Below, piece after piece: positions 13,045 to 23,999 of a stretch of DNA of 64,000 nt. The DNA is taken from positions 2,501-66,500 of the forward strand of contig JAKIMF020000001.1 in NCBI GenBank assembly GCA_022605425.2, written 5' to 3'. The translations under genes and the position numbers were made by a program. Every line of letters starts with the position of its first letter. Within the stretch, counting starts at the first letter, position 1. The notes under the pieces were generated by a model. The model was not told the origin of the DNA, did no database searches, and saw only the letters and a program-made list of their open reading frames with translations. Source of the DNA: Hamiltosporidium tvaerminnensis (lineage: Eukaryota; Microsporidia; Dubosqiidae).

Positions 13045-13765
13045 AATGAGAGAAAGTGGCTTTTATAATAAAAAAAAAAACTATCTGTTCTGTAATACAT
13101 AACTAAATTGAAGCATGAAATCATTTTTAAATTTTTGGTGGAAATAAAAACACACTACATCTTCGGTTGTTCCATGAGATTCGTATGAAGAGGAGTCTAC
13201 GAAATAGCGAAACTTTTTCAAAAAAAAATTTTTGTAGTTTTTTATGCAACTGTATCAAAGACTGGTGCTTAAATTGTAAGTTATTATTTATTAGAAGCAT
13301 GTTAATATAGCCTTTCTCACTCAAGTCAGAAGACCAAGCGCCCGGAAGCATGGAAAATAATACAATCATAATATGTAAAAGCTAAGTAGCAGGCAATACA
13401 TGTCGGCATGACATTGCACCCTCTAGATAAACCCCATGTAAGTCTCCGAGCTATAACGCGACTAAAAGTTTATTTGGTTCGGTAAGTATAGAGCAAGTGG
13501 AAACGCTGCATAGTTTCGAGGAAGTCTATGTGTGTTTGAGCCTTCGATCATACTCTATGCGTCAGACATTAATGAAGTCCTGGCAACTCCATCACCTATT
13601 AATTGTGTTCTACCTAAATTTTAGATGAAAGTCTTTCTGATGTAGGTTTCTTGGTTTAATGAAGTGTTGTGGTAGCAATTGTTTTTTAAACTAGAACTGC
13701 ATTCATGTCATGAAAAAAAATATAATAATTGCCATCATTTTGAAAAAAAATGTGATATTTTTAAA
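13045..13765 (+). repeat. Repeat A, copy 2
   Basis: A diverged, nearly full-length copy in forward orientation (the strand that reads CTTTCTGCTTGGCAATGAG at its start in the best copies). Shared blocks include TTTTTGGTGGAAATAAAAAC, ACTACATCTTCGGTTGTTCC, TAGCAGG before the CCCCATGTAAGTCTC block, and the end segment with AGAACTGCATTCATGTCATG then GTGATATTTTTAAA. The small open frames in it are not conserved between copies, so I treat the element as non-coding. Confidence 0.8.
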
Positions 13766-15215
13766 TAAAGATTATAACAACTGGTTTGGTTTGTAAAAAA
13801 ACAGCTAATTTGCGATAGGTTTCTATCACTGTCTAAGAATTTAATTTTTTTTTATTTGTTAAAAATATTTCATTGCTTATTTTTAATTATTTATTTTTGT
13901 TTTTGAAACACTTTAAGATTAAATTTTTTTCCTTCTCATCTTTTAGGTTATATTATTAAGATTCAAAGTTTTCTTTTATTTCATTTCACAGAATCTATCA
14001 TTCTGATATTTTATTGAAAAATGGGGTTGATTTTAATCCACTTGCCTGTAAATGCTTTAATTGATTTATCATTTAAACTAACTTTAAGCTCGCGAAACGA
14101 AATTTTATCAAATTTAGCAACCTACATATAAAAAATGTTCAATATAATCTTACTCTTCATTATCGAGCCATATTTCTTTATTTTTGACTAAGAATTTATA
14201 TTTTGGCTGATCTTTTCTCTTGTATTTTCTTGGCCTTATATATCCAAACCATTAGCCTGTCTTGTGAAATTTCTCAATAAAAATATAGTTTCTTGTTTGC
14301 AATGCGTATTTCTCATCTTCTTTTTTGTTTAATTTACATTTTTCAGAGCTCAGCTTCGCATTTGCATTAGATCTGTTTAGTTTATTATTTATTTATATTT
14401 CATCTTGTTTTCTTTGGGAAAGAAATCTATTCACGCGGAGCGTTTTCTTTGTATAAAAATAGTATTTATTTCAACGATATGCTGTACTAGTTACTTTTTA
14501 TATTTTATAAATTCATAGTCATTTTTATTGGAAATCTTTTAATTTATGTGATATAAATTACATTAGACTATTCAAGTAATAGTTTTTTTATGCGCTTAGT
14601 ATTGAGAGTATAAAAATATTGCACAGAAGAAAGACAAGAAAAATAATCTTTGAATATAATCGAGTATGTTACCCCAGATTTTTTTAGATTAAAATATCCG
14701 AACAAATCTGTTTAAAGTACTTTTTTTAAAACGAAAGCTTTACCAAAAATGAAGAAAATATATTTATTATAGTATTCTTATTATATATTATTGTCTAAAA
14801 AAATTTTAGCATACTTTTTGCGAAGATTTTTTTAGACCAATTAAAGGTTTTTAAGTGTTTCACGTTCTACTTCTGCTCAATATTGTTGGTTTTGTAAAAT
14901 TTATCAACGAATTATACAAGCCATATTCTTAAACGGTGCGACGTTATTGGTTCATTAATTTTTTTGAACCAATTAAACTATCGAGGCATTTCTTAGTCTT
15001 CTTCTAACATATTACTCGATTATATAAAGGATGTGTATACAAGTAAACGCACATTTCTGCTTTTTATACAATATTCTTTATTTGGAAAATTTTAAAATGA
15101 TTTAATTTACTGTTTAAAATATTAATTTTTTATTACAAAATTAAAAATAAAATTCTGATCTGATTATATTGATCAAAATCATATGTTTATATAATTTTGC
15201 TACAAATACCAATTA
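13766..15215. other. Gene-free A+T-rich stretch
   Basis: There is no supported frame. The last part precedes the broken membrane-protein gene at 15322. Confidence 0.45.
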
Positions 15216-15321
15216 AATAATGTTAATTTATCAAAAAGTCAGAATTATTTTGTCAAATTATCACAGAGAAAATAATTTATCCCTTTTTAATCAAAATTTA
15301 TTGAACTTTTATAAAAAAAAA

Positions 15322-17022
15322 ATGATACTTTTTATGTTCTTTCATATTATTCTTTGCTTAGGAGCCGGTCTACGAAAAAGTAACACTAAGATTAAATTGG
15401 AGGATCCAACAACAGCAGGAAAAATGCATTTAGGAAGCTTTTATGACATCATTGCTGTTAATACCGAACTTAAAAAATCTATAGACAACATTATGAATAA
15501 CATTGAATGCGATAAAAAGGATCAGATAATTAAAACTGCAATTTTTTATGCTACAGAAATACATAAATATACCGACAAGAAATTTCATGAATTCTTAACA
15601 TATTTTACAACTTTTATTTGTTCGATTATTTACAATTATTGCAACGAAGAAGACTTTAAAACATATCAACCAGAACTCGTTTTTAATCTGATTTGCTTTG
15701 GAAGATTTTTTGAGATATGTAAAACAGATTAAGATACTAAAGAGAGAGTTACAAAAGGTTTTCGTGAATTTTTTGTAACAAATCTAAATCCTTTGACCCG
15801 CAAAAAATGTTCTCAAAGTGGACTCTTTCTTGATAATATACTTTCTGCTATATCTGCTAGCTTTAACAAGGAAGATAAAGAGGATTTAAATGTCTTACAA
15901 AATTCGAAAATAAAATTCAAAAAAGGTGCAAAATCATCTCCTCTATGCGATCTCTTATCAAATGCAACATTTGAACAATTTTTCGGATTTTTTCATACTT
16001 TAAATGGAAATATTATTTTAAAAAAGTTTGCTCTACTGTTAAATCAGACCGCAAATCCAATTTACTACTATTAAACGCAAACAATGATACCTATTTGAAG
16101 ATATAATTTTCGCATTTACCACTTTAAGTGAAAGAATGCTAAATTCAATGATGAACAGTATAAAAAGCTATTAGAATTTATTTCTATGCCATTCATCGAA
16201 AAAGTTTTAAAAAATCAAAGCGGATTTGATGAAATAGTAGAATTTTCCAATGATATGAGTACTTTTCAAAATAAACCAGAAAATCCCGGCTTTCCCCGCG
16301 TTTTCATAAAAATATTGTGCAATGAAGATCATGTGAATAATGTAAAAACTTTATATGATTTTTTGAAAGAAATAACAAAAGTTGAATATCATAAATATAT
16401 TTCTGCTGTATTAATTTAATGGCTTTGTGTCTCAGGAAAGAAATGTTAAACAAAAATAGTATTCCAAGGATCATTATTGAATTTTTATTCCTTGCAGCTG
16501 TTTTAAAAAAAGAATTTGAAACAGATGAAAATGTAAAAAATATAAAAATATATAGAAAAAAATGTGTTGTCGAATTAAAGAAAAAAGTTAACATTCAAAA
16601 TATAAAATATGTTGATAACACGAACGGTGATTATTTGAATCGTAATAAAGTACCTGAAACGTCACTTTTATTAGAAATTTATTGTTTTCTTAAATTGTTT
16701 TCAAATGATAGTTTTAAAACGTACTTAGACAAGCAAATAAACCAAAAACCGAATGTCGAAGTCGATGCTATTAACATAGATAAAGATGTGAATTTGCTAG
16801 ATTATCTTAAATATGTTTTTCAGAATGAAATTTTTGTGCTAAGTTTGGAAGAAATAAAATTGGTCTTCGGCACACCTGTATCAGAAGGCACTGAACCTAA
16901 ACCAGAATCAAAAAATTCGAATATATCTTATTTACACAGTTTATTATTTAAATATTATTGCCTACCTGGTTGTTAGCGTAGGTTTTGTGGTTTTTTTCTG
17001 GTATGTCTACAAAGTAAAATAA
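15322..17022 (+). pseudogene. Broken gene for a signal-peptide, single-span membrane protein
   Basis: Reading from the ATG at 15322 gives a signal peptide (MILFMFFHIILCLGAGLR), although an in-frame ATG also lies at 15220. The same frame then runs to 16419, interrupted only by in-frame stops at 15730 (TAA), 16072 (TAA), about 16096 (TGA) and about 16129 (TGA), with sensible protein sequence between them. A frameshift near 16400 carries it into the next frame, and another near 16955 leads to a C-terminal hydrophobic segment (IAYLVVSVGFVVFFWYVYKV) and a stop at 17020-17022. The intact ancestor would have been a ~560-residue type I membrane protein with a luminal/extracellular helical domain. I do not recognise the family. 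No CCC motif precedes the start. Several nonsense changes make sequencing error an unlikely full explanation. Confidence 0.75.
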
Positions 17023-17236
17023 AATGCTGATTTTGATTTATTCTTTAACTATTTAATATTTATATACTGATTTTATTGACAATTTAAAAACACGTTATAT
17101 TTTGTAAATTGATTTTCCTTGAATTTTTCTAACAGCTTCTTCATAGTTCCTCAAATTAAAAATAAATCTTTTTTTAAAAAAATTCTTGGATTCTTAATCA
17201 AATGTTAAGATTTTTAAGATTAAATTTTTTTTACTT

Positions 17237-17961
17237 TATTTAAAAGTATCACATATTTTTGCATAGTGGCAAGTGTTATATTTATTTGCATGACATTAAC
17301 GCAGTTCTAGGTTTAACATAAATGACTGCAAACCAACACTCCATCAGTACCCCCTGCGATACCTACATCTCAAAACCTTTCATCTACCAGGTCTGTAAAA
17401 CCTAATTTATAGGCGAGGCAATAGCCCGGATTTCGTTAATGTCCGTTGCATGGAGTGTGATCGAAGGCCGAAGCCCCCTGGGCTCCCCCAATACTATGCG
17501 GAATTCCTACTAACTGTACACTTTCTGAACCCAATAAACTTCTAGCCAAGATATATTTTAGAGACTTACATGGGGTCCACCTAGATTGTGCAATGTCATA
17601 CCAACAGGTATAACCTACTATTTAGCTCTTCCGGCTTTTAATGGTTTTTATTTCTATAACTCCCAGGCGCTAAGTCTTCTAACTCGAGTGAGCAAGGCTG
17701 GGCCCGCATGCTTTTACATAGGAATTACCTACATTTTCAGCTGCGATCTGCAATTCAGTTACATAAAAAACTACAAATATATTTGAGGAAAAAGTTTAGC
17801 CATTTCATAGACCTCTTCATATCATAAAAACAACCATAAACAACTGAAGATGTAGTGTGGTTTTATTTCCACCAAAAATTCACACATTAATCCTCACACC
17901 AGTTTTATACACTCATTGCCAAGCAGAAAGTTTTTTATGTGGTTATCCTCAATCCACTACT
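17237..17961 (-). repeat. Repeat A, copy 3
   Basis: A nearly full-length copy in reverse orientation. It begins with TTATTTAAAAGTATCACAT (the reverse of the element's end) and finishes with CCAAGCAGAAAGTTTTTTAT then GGTTATCCTCAATCCACTAC. Internal blocks such as GACATTAACGCAGTTCTAGG, AACACTCCATCAGTACC and CCCAATAAACTTCTAGCCAA match copies 5 and 8 closely. A 66-codon frame inside it is not conserved in the other copies. Confidence 0.85.
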
Positions 17962-18650
17962 GTACAAATAAGTAATAATATTTATAATAAATTAAGAAGA
18001 ATAATTAAATCAAAATAAAACTGAAACCAATCGCAAATTAGAAAATAAAAATATGAAGTAACATTTAAATAAACAAAAAAACGATTAATATAAATGATGC
18101 TATAACATATAAATATGGTTATAGAGGAGATTTTTATTTCTTCGCAAATTTATAAAGCTTTAAATCCCATTCTTTCCAAAATTCATTTTTTTATTATTTA
18201 ATAAACATAAATATTTTTTAAAACATTTAAATGTCTGCAAGTACATCTTATAAATGCAATAATTCAATCTTAAATAGCTAAAACTTTCAAGGTTAAAATT
18301 TTAGAATTTTTTGATTTCATTTTGACGTTTTTTTTAAAAAAAATTGTGATTAATTTGCTTAATATAGTAATGATCCATCTAAATCAAATTTAATTTATTT
18401 AATTAAATTTGGAATGTCTGCAACATATTTTTTCGGTTGATTCTATTGAGCTAAGATATTTATAAATATTTAAATATTTTATACATTGATACGTGTCATT
18501 CAAATTTTGCATATTTCTTTTCTAACCTTGTATAAGAAAAAATATTTCGATTTAATTAGTTAAATAAATTTCGAAACAGAAAAAAGTGATTTGATTGAAG
18601 TGACATAATTTTTTTTAAAAAAAAGTATAAAAGGTAAATATATCAAAAGC
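17962..18650. other. Gene-free A+T-rich stretch
   Basis: I see nothing supportable here apart from the CCC trinucleotide at its end, which is listed with the following broken gene. Confidence 0.45.
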
Positions 18651-18652
18651 CC
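18650..18652 (+). promoter_or_regulatory. CCC motif before a broken gene
   Basis: CCC lies 1 nt before the ATG at 18654, in AGCCCTATG. The same arrangement precedes the conserved genes of this window, which suggests the following pseudogene once had a normal microsporidian-type promoter. Confidence 0.5.
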
Positions 18653-18653
18653 T

Positions 18654-20406
18654 ATGTTTTTGTATCGTTTAATTTTCGCTTTATATAATTCGGAAACTAT
18701 TTTAATCAGTTGTGGTAGAGCAAAAAGTAATATTGATCCTTCAGTTAGCCTAAACGATATTACAAATTTTTTGAATGAATTGGTAAAAAAACGCTCAGGA
18801 ATATAGAACTGAGGAAAATATTAATGAAGATTTGGTTATTAAAGATTACATAAAAGAAACGTCATTTGGTGTAAGAAATTGGGATGAATTTATGTTTGAA
18901 TCAAATTCATTCTTTTATATGGTTTGTGTTGAAGCAAAGCACATGTATAATAATCGCGCAAAAATAGATACAAGAGTATTTAGATCTCTAAAATACGCAT
19001 ATGATTATATGCATGTCAATCAAGATTCAAACAATTTCTTTCTCGATACTGTTTAGAATTGATAGGCTCGAATATCGCTAAAATTTTTGGTTGTAATTTC
19101 GAAAATTACAAAGGATTTAACGATGATCTAAAAATCTATTTTTGCAAGAGTAAACACCAAATAAATATTCAGGAAAAAATACATTTTTTCTTAAAAGAAT
19201 TGGATGAGTGGAAGATAAGAAGCAGATATAGAATTCTATTTATTTCTGATCATATTTTAAAAGAAAGTAAATTTTTGTATTTGGAGCAACCTATGATGAA
19301 TTTTTTTCAAACAGAACTTTTTTTTAAAAACAACTTTTTATATTTGTAAAGTATAAAGAAAATAAAACAAATATGAAAAGATTTTGTTGTATTTCTTTTA
19401 GCTTGAAATCATCTTCCAAGGCAGTAAAAAAAACAGCAAAGTCTGTTAAAAGTTCCGATAATCAAGATAATTTACTATTTGTAGGGGAAAATGATAATAT
19501 TAGGATTATATTTCAACATTTTGATAATAAAAAAAGTGAATCAAAAATTCATTCTCAATCAGCGGATTTTTGTGTATATGAATTGGAAATAACTGATGTG
19601 GTATTTTGTAATTCCATAAAATTTTATTTTTTGTTTGGTAATGACAAAGAAAAATATCTGAAATATATAACCTCTCCTGAATGTAACTTGATAGATAATT
19701 ATGATATATTTTATTACGAGGCCAATGAATTTGCAGTAAAAAATTTTAAAGAAAATATTAAAATCATTTTTGGAAACAATTTGTTCGATTTTTGTGAGAA
19801 TTGCATCAACCTTCTAAAATTTTGTGAATCTAAAGTTATGTTTTCACATAAAAGATCAATTTTGATGAAAAGTTTTCCGACATTTGGAATGGATTCATAT
19901 AAACCTACGAAAAAATAGAATCTTTTTTAAAAAAGTTGCAGAAATATTTTCATACTCAAGATATTTCATTTATAAAGGAATTTAAGTTCTATCATTCAGA
20001 TCACTCAAAATTTGTCAAAAAAATAACAAAGGATGCTTTCATTAATTCAGATGCTTCTTATGATGCTTTGGATAGCCAAAAATCATATTATTCTGAAGGT
20101 TTTTATCCTAATTTTGCAATTCATATAACCAATTTGGGAAAATATGATGAAGAATCAGTCACCAAAAAAGTTTTTTTTCAAGATTTTTTACCTAATCAAA
20201 AAATTGGAATTTCTTTAAAATTTAACAAGAAAAAAACATTTTTGTTCCATGTAAACCTCGTATTTGTATTCAAAGTCGAAGAAAATGAATTAAAATTGTT
20301 TGTTTTTTCGGAAAATATTGATTCATTTGGAATCATCGATAAAAACATAGGTGTTTTTAATGAAAATTGGTATAAAAAAATAACCATTTCTATCCTTAGT
20401 TTTTAA
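18654..20406 (+). pseudogene. Broken gene for a predicted secreted protein
   Basis: An ATG at 18654 opens a frame with a hydrophobic N-terminus (MFLYRLIFALYNSETILISC) that ends at a TAG near 18803. Coding-like sequence continues in other frames: 18832-19056, 19059-19349, 19373-19918 and 19936-20406, all on the plus strand with almost no gaps. Together they cover ~1.75 kb, about 580 residues. The third piece has a Lys/Ser-rich start and the last piece is rich in beta-like hydrophobic segments. I do not recognise the family. It resembles the neighbour at 15322 in size, strand and N-terminal hydrophobic segment, so the two may come from one lineage-specific family, but I saw no clear sequence match between them. 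At least four lesions. Confidence 0.65.
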
Positions 20407-20642
20407 TTTTTGCGTTTTTTTTCTTATTTATTTTAAAAGGGATGTTTTTATTTTTTTATTTTTTTATGCAGATTTTCTACATTATTAATACATTTTTTAT
20501 AATTAAATCTTCAATCAATTTAAAGGCCTTTCATATGAAATTAAAAAAAAGTCTAATAAAGCTTTTTTTGTGTTTCATAAATTTCTCCCTCCATAATTAA
20601 TCTTCTTTAATATTTTAAATATATTATCTTTATTTTGTCTTA

Positions 20643-21366
20643 TTGAGAGAAGATAACAAGATTGAAAAACTTTCTGCTTGGCAATGCGTGTGTGAAACGG
20701 GTGTGAGGATCATTGTTTGGATTTTTGGTAGAAATAAAGCCACACTACATCATCAGTTGTTCCATGAAAGTTGTTTTGAGGAGAAGGGGTCTATGAAATG
20801 GAGAAACTTTTTCTACAAATTTATTTGTAGTTTTTTATGCAACCAGATTGCAGTTCACAGCTTAACATGTAGGCAATTGCTATGTAAAAGCATAGAAACC
20901 TAGCTTTGCTCACTCGGGTCAGAAGAATTAGCGCCTGGGAGATATAAAAAATAAAACCCATTAAAAGCCAGGAGAGCTAAATTGCAGGTTATATCTGTTG
21001 GTATGACATTCCACTGTCTAGTTGGGCCTCATGTAAATCTCTGAAATATATCTTAGCTAGAAGTCTATTAGGTTCAGAAAGTGTAGAGTAAGTGGGTATG
21101 CTACTAAGTCTTAAGGAGGGGGGTCAAGATGCGCTTCGGGCTTCTGATCAGACACATGCAACGGACATTAACGAACTCCAGGCAACTGCCTTGCATATTA
21201 ATTATTTCTACACATCTGTTAGATGAAAGGCTTCGGGACATAGGTATCGTAGGGGGTACTGATGGTGTGTTTAAATAACATTTAGTTATGTTAAACCTCT
21301 AATTGAGTTAATGCTATCAAAACAAATATAACACTTGCCACTGTTTTAAAAGGATGTGATACTTTG
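20643..21366 (+). repeat. Repeat A, copy 4
   Basis: A nearly full-length copy in forward orientation, from GAGAGAAGATAAC through AAAAACTTTCTGCTTGGCAA to the end block CACTTGCCACTGTTTTAAAA and GTGATACTT. It is very close to copy 8 over most of its length. The 86-codon frame at its start is not kept in the other copies. Confidence 0.85.
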
Positions 21367-22145
21367 AAAAAAATTGATATAACTTTAAATTCTTTTTTCA
21401 AATTACTCAAAAAAAATATTTGAATTTTCAAAAGAATCAATTTAAACTTTTGTAACATCTCAAAATCTCTTAAATATTTCTAAAAAAAATCATTTATATA
21501 ATATTAGATCCTATTCTTATTCATACTTTATATTTGCATTCACATTAATACTTTTTTTAAACCTCTATTCTATAATAATCTCTGATTGAAGAAAAATTTT
21601 AAAGTAAAAAACAATTGCAAAAAAAATGTAAATTTATAATTATCATAAATTATTCTTAAATAAATAGCAATAAATGTTTTCTAATTTATAATATTCTAAT
21701 TTAAAGTATATTGCTTTTATTATTTCTATTTGTAATATTCTTAATTATATTATCCTCACTATAATTATTCTTATTTAATTTTTCTAGGTATTCATTTTTT
21801 TCTTTTATGTCACATATTTTTCTTAATTTTAATTTATCTTTTTATAGAAAAAAAATATTTTTTTAATATGTCAGTTTAATAAATTCTAAGATTTTTAAAT
21901 ATTCTTTATTTTATACAAGTTTATAAGACATTATTAAACTTGTAAGTCATTTTTTATAAATTTCTAGAAATTTCTAACAAATTTTTTATAAAAGATTAAC
22001 TTTATATATTCTCTCCTACCACAACCACCAATCCTCATACAAATTCAATATTAATGGAATACAAATTGGATCAATTTACTAGTTATACTAATTCTTTAAT
22101 ATATTAATCCTCTTTCTAAGTCTCTATTTATAATCCAATTAATAT
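21367..22145. other. Gene-free stretch before the bromodomain gene
   Basis: There is no supported frame. It is A+T-rich sequence that passes into the minisatellite upstream of the BDF1-like gene. Confidence 0.45.
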
Positions 22146-22149
22146 TTTA

Positions 22150-22425
22150 TAAATACCAATAAAACTTTCTTTAAATAGTTTATAAATAAATAAAAATTTC
22201 TCCTACTATTTTATAAATACCAATAAAACTTTCTCTTTCTATTTTATAAATACCAATAAATTTCATTAAATACTTTATAAATACCAATAAAACTTTCTAA
22301 TCTATTTCATAAATACCAATAAAACTTTCTAATCTATTTCATGAGTAACCATAACATCTCTCATTAAATACCAATACATCTCTCATTAAATACTTTATAA
22401 ATACCAATACATCTCTCATTAAATT
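22150..22425. repeat. Minisatellite upstream of the BDF1-like gene
   Basis: Roughly 28-32-bp units of the form TTTATAAATACCAATAAAAC-TTTCT repeat about eight times with variation (for example CATAAATACCAATAAAACTT and TAAATACCAATACATCTC). The array stops about 60 bp before the start codon of the bromodomain gene. Confidence 0.75.
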
Positions 22426-22478
22426 ATTAAATTTAATTTTTTAATTCTCCTTTTTTTTATATAAAATATTTTTTCTAA

Positions 22479-22482
22479 CCCC
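22479..22482 (+). promoter_or_regulatory. CCC motif of the BDF1-like gene
   Basis: CCCC (TAACCCCTAC) lies 3 nt before the ATG at 22486. Such CCC motifs close to the start are reported for microsporidian genes, and the motif supports this start. Confidence 0.65.
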
Positions 22483-22485
22483 TAC

Positions 22486-23619
22486 ATGATGGTAAATGAA
22501 GATTTTTCGTTAAGTCCACACCAAGACTCTCAACAGGACATTTTAGAATCTCAACTGAAATATTGTAAAGAAATAATTACACGTTTAAAACGGTACAATG
22601 CAGCTCTTCCTTTCTTAGAACCAGTAGATCCAGTAAAATTAAATATCCCAGACTATCCATTGAAAGTAAAACACCCGATGGATCTTTCCACCATAAAAAA
22701 TAAATTGGATGCCCACGAATATTCCACCCCTTCAGAATTTAAATCAGATTTTGATTTAATGATTTCTAATTGTTTTATTTACAATCCTAAAGACACATAT
22801 TATTATAAAATGGGTGTAGAATTAGAAAAGGCATTCAACAATTTTTATGTAAAATTACCAACTCAATCTAAAAAAACCAAAAGAAAAGAAGATTCTTCAC
22901 TTTCTTCAAAAGCTAAGAAAATTGTAAAAACTTCTTTAAAAAAAGAAGATTACGATTTCTGTGATTCGATTTTAAATGAAATTTTAAAATCAAAAAATAA
23001 AAAATTTAATTGGCCATTTCTCAAACCCGTGGATATCAAATTGGTTCCTGATTATTCTAAATTTATAGAAAATCCTACAGATTTATCTACAATTAGAAAT
23101 AAATTAGACAGTAATTATTATGGAAGTGTAGAAGAATTTAGAACAGAATTACAACTTATGATAGACAATTGTCATACTTTCAATTTACCAGATTCTGATA
23201 TTTATTTGTGTGGTACAGAATTACAAAATTTGTTAAATTCTTTATTTGAAAGAACAGAACCGACAGTTTTTAAAGAAAAAGATATTTTTATAAAAATTAG
23301 TGAACTTAAGAAAAAGAAAGCAGCAATTGAAAGAGAAATAGAAGTATTAGAAAGTAAACTGAGTGGTAAGAAGGAAATCAAAACGTATAGTTTTGCAGAA
23401 AGAATAGATTTAGGAAATACACTTATGAGATTAAATGAAGATAAAATGACACAAGTTGCTATGCTAATTAAAAAATCGATGCCAGAATTTGATATTTTAA
23501 ATAAAGACGAAGTAGAAATTGATATGCGTGTTTTACCGGACAATGTTGTTGGTGAGATTGATGGGTATTTAAGAGATGTGACAGATGATGGAATTATCAG
23601 TGATTCTAGCAGTGAATAA
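22486..23619 (+). CDS. BDF1: BET-type double bromodomain protein
   Basis: A 377-residue BET-family chromatin reader that should bind acetylated histone tails in the nucleus and help recruit general transcription factors. Bromodomain 1 spans about residues 24-118, with PFLEPVDPVKLNIPDYPLKV, KHPMDLSTIKNKL and the acetyl-lysine Asn in NCFIYNP. Bromodomain 2 spans about 150-250, with NWPFLKPVD, NPTDLSTIRNKLDSNYYGSV and the Asn in NCHTFN. A Lys/Glu-rich coiled segment follows (about 262-295), then an extra-terminal (ET) domain (about 304-365, with DEVEIDMRVLPDNVVGEIDG), and a short acidic Ser tail. The first shelf has LPF where WPF is usual. The protein is shorter than yeast Bdf1 because linkers are trimmed, as is common in Microsporidia. 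A second ATG directly follows the first. Confidence 0.93.
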   Translation: MMVNEDFSLSPHQDSQQDILESQLKYCKEIITRLKRYNAALPFLEPVDPVKLNIPDYPLKVKHPMDLSTIKNKLDAHEYSTPSEFKSDFDLMISNCFIYNPKDTYYYKMGVELEKAFNNFYVKLPTQSKKTKRKEDSSLSSKAKKIVKTSLKKEDYDFCDSILNEILKSKNKKFNWPFLKPVDIKLVPDYSKFIENPTDLSTIRNKLDSNYYGSVEEFRTELQLMIDNCHTFNLPDSDIYLCGTELQNLLNSLFERTEPTVFKEKDIFIKISELKKKKAAIEREIEVLESKLSGKKEIKTYSFAERIDLGNTLMRLNEDKMTQVAMLIKKSMPEFDILNKDEVEIDMRVLPDNVVGEIDGYLRDVTDDGIISDSSSE

Positions 23620-23764
23620 AATAGTAATTTTTAGTTTTTTTAATATTTTATTTTATTACTTGGGGTTTGTATTTATTTTTGGTTTTTTAAAATTTTAATT
23701 TATTTTTTATTTCTTTTTTTTCTTCTCTATTCCTTGTTTATATTTAAATATTTTTTAATTTCTT

Positions 23765-23935
23765 ACTTCTCATACACATTCTATCTCACATCCTCACATC
23801 CTTACTAACATTCTATCTCCCATCCTTACTAACATCCTTACATCCCATATCCTCACTCATCCCATATCCTCACTCATCTCACATCCCATCTCACATCCTC
23901 ACTCATCCCATCTCACATCCTCTGAATTCCCCCTG
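23765..23935. repeat. Pyrimidine-rich minisatellite upstream of NUP42-like gene
   Basis: An imperfect array of short C/T-rich units (CATCCTCACATCC, CTTACTAACATCC, CCCATATCCTCACTCAT) with strong strand asymmetry, since the plus strand has very few G. It ends about 65 bp before the NUP42-like start codon. Confidence 0.7.
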
Positions 23936-23984
23936 ATATTCCTCTACCCCTATTTTTTTATACCATTAAATATCATTTTGTTAA

Positions 23985-23987
23985 CCC
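23985..23987 (+). promoter_or_regulatory. CCC motif of the NUP42-like gene
   Basis: CCC in TTAACCCTTTTAATTG lies 12 nt before the ATG at 24000. It supports the choice of that ATG over the upstream in-frame TTG. Confidence 0.6.
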
Positions 23988-23999
23988 TTTTAATTGTTT

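Noticed and set aside
13127-13369. Small frames inside repeat A copies (also 17586-17786, 20643-20903, 30733-30924 and 33763-33945)
   Set aside because: They sit in different parts or strands of the repeat and are not open in the other copies.
15322-17022. Reassigned TGA codon as the explanation for in-frame stops
   Set aside because: TAA stops and frameshifts occur in the same gene, and intact genes nearby show no internal TGA.
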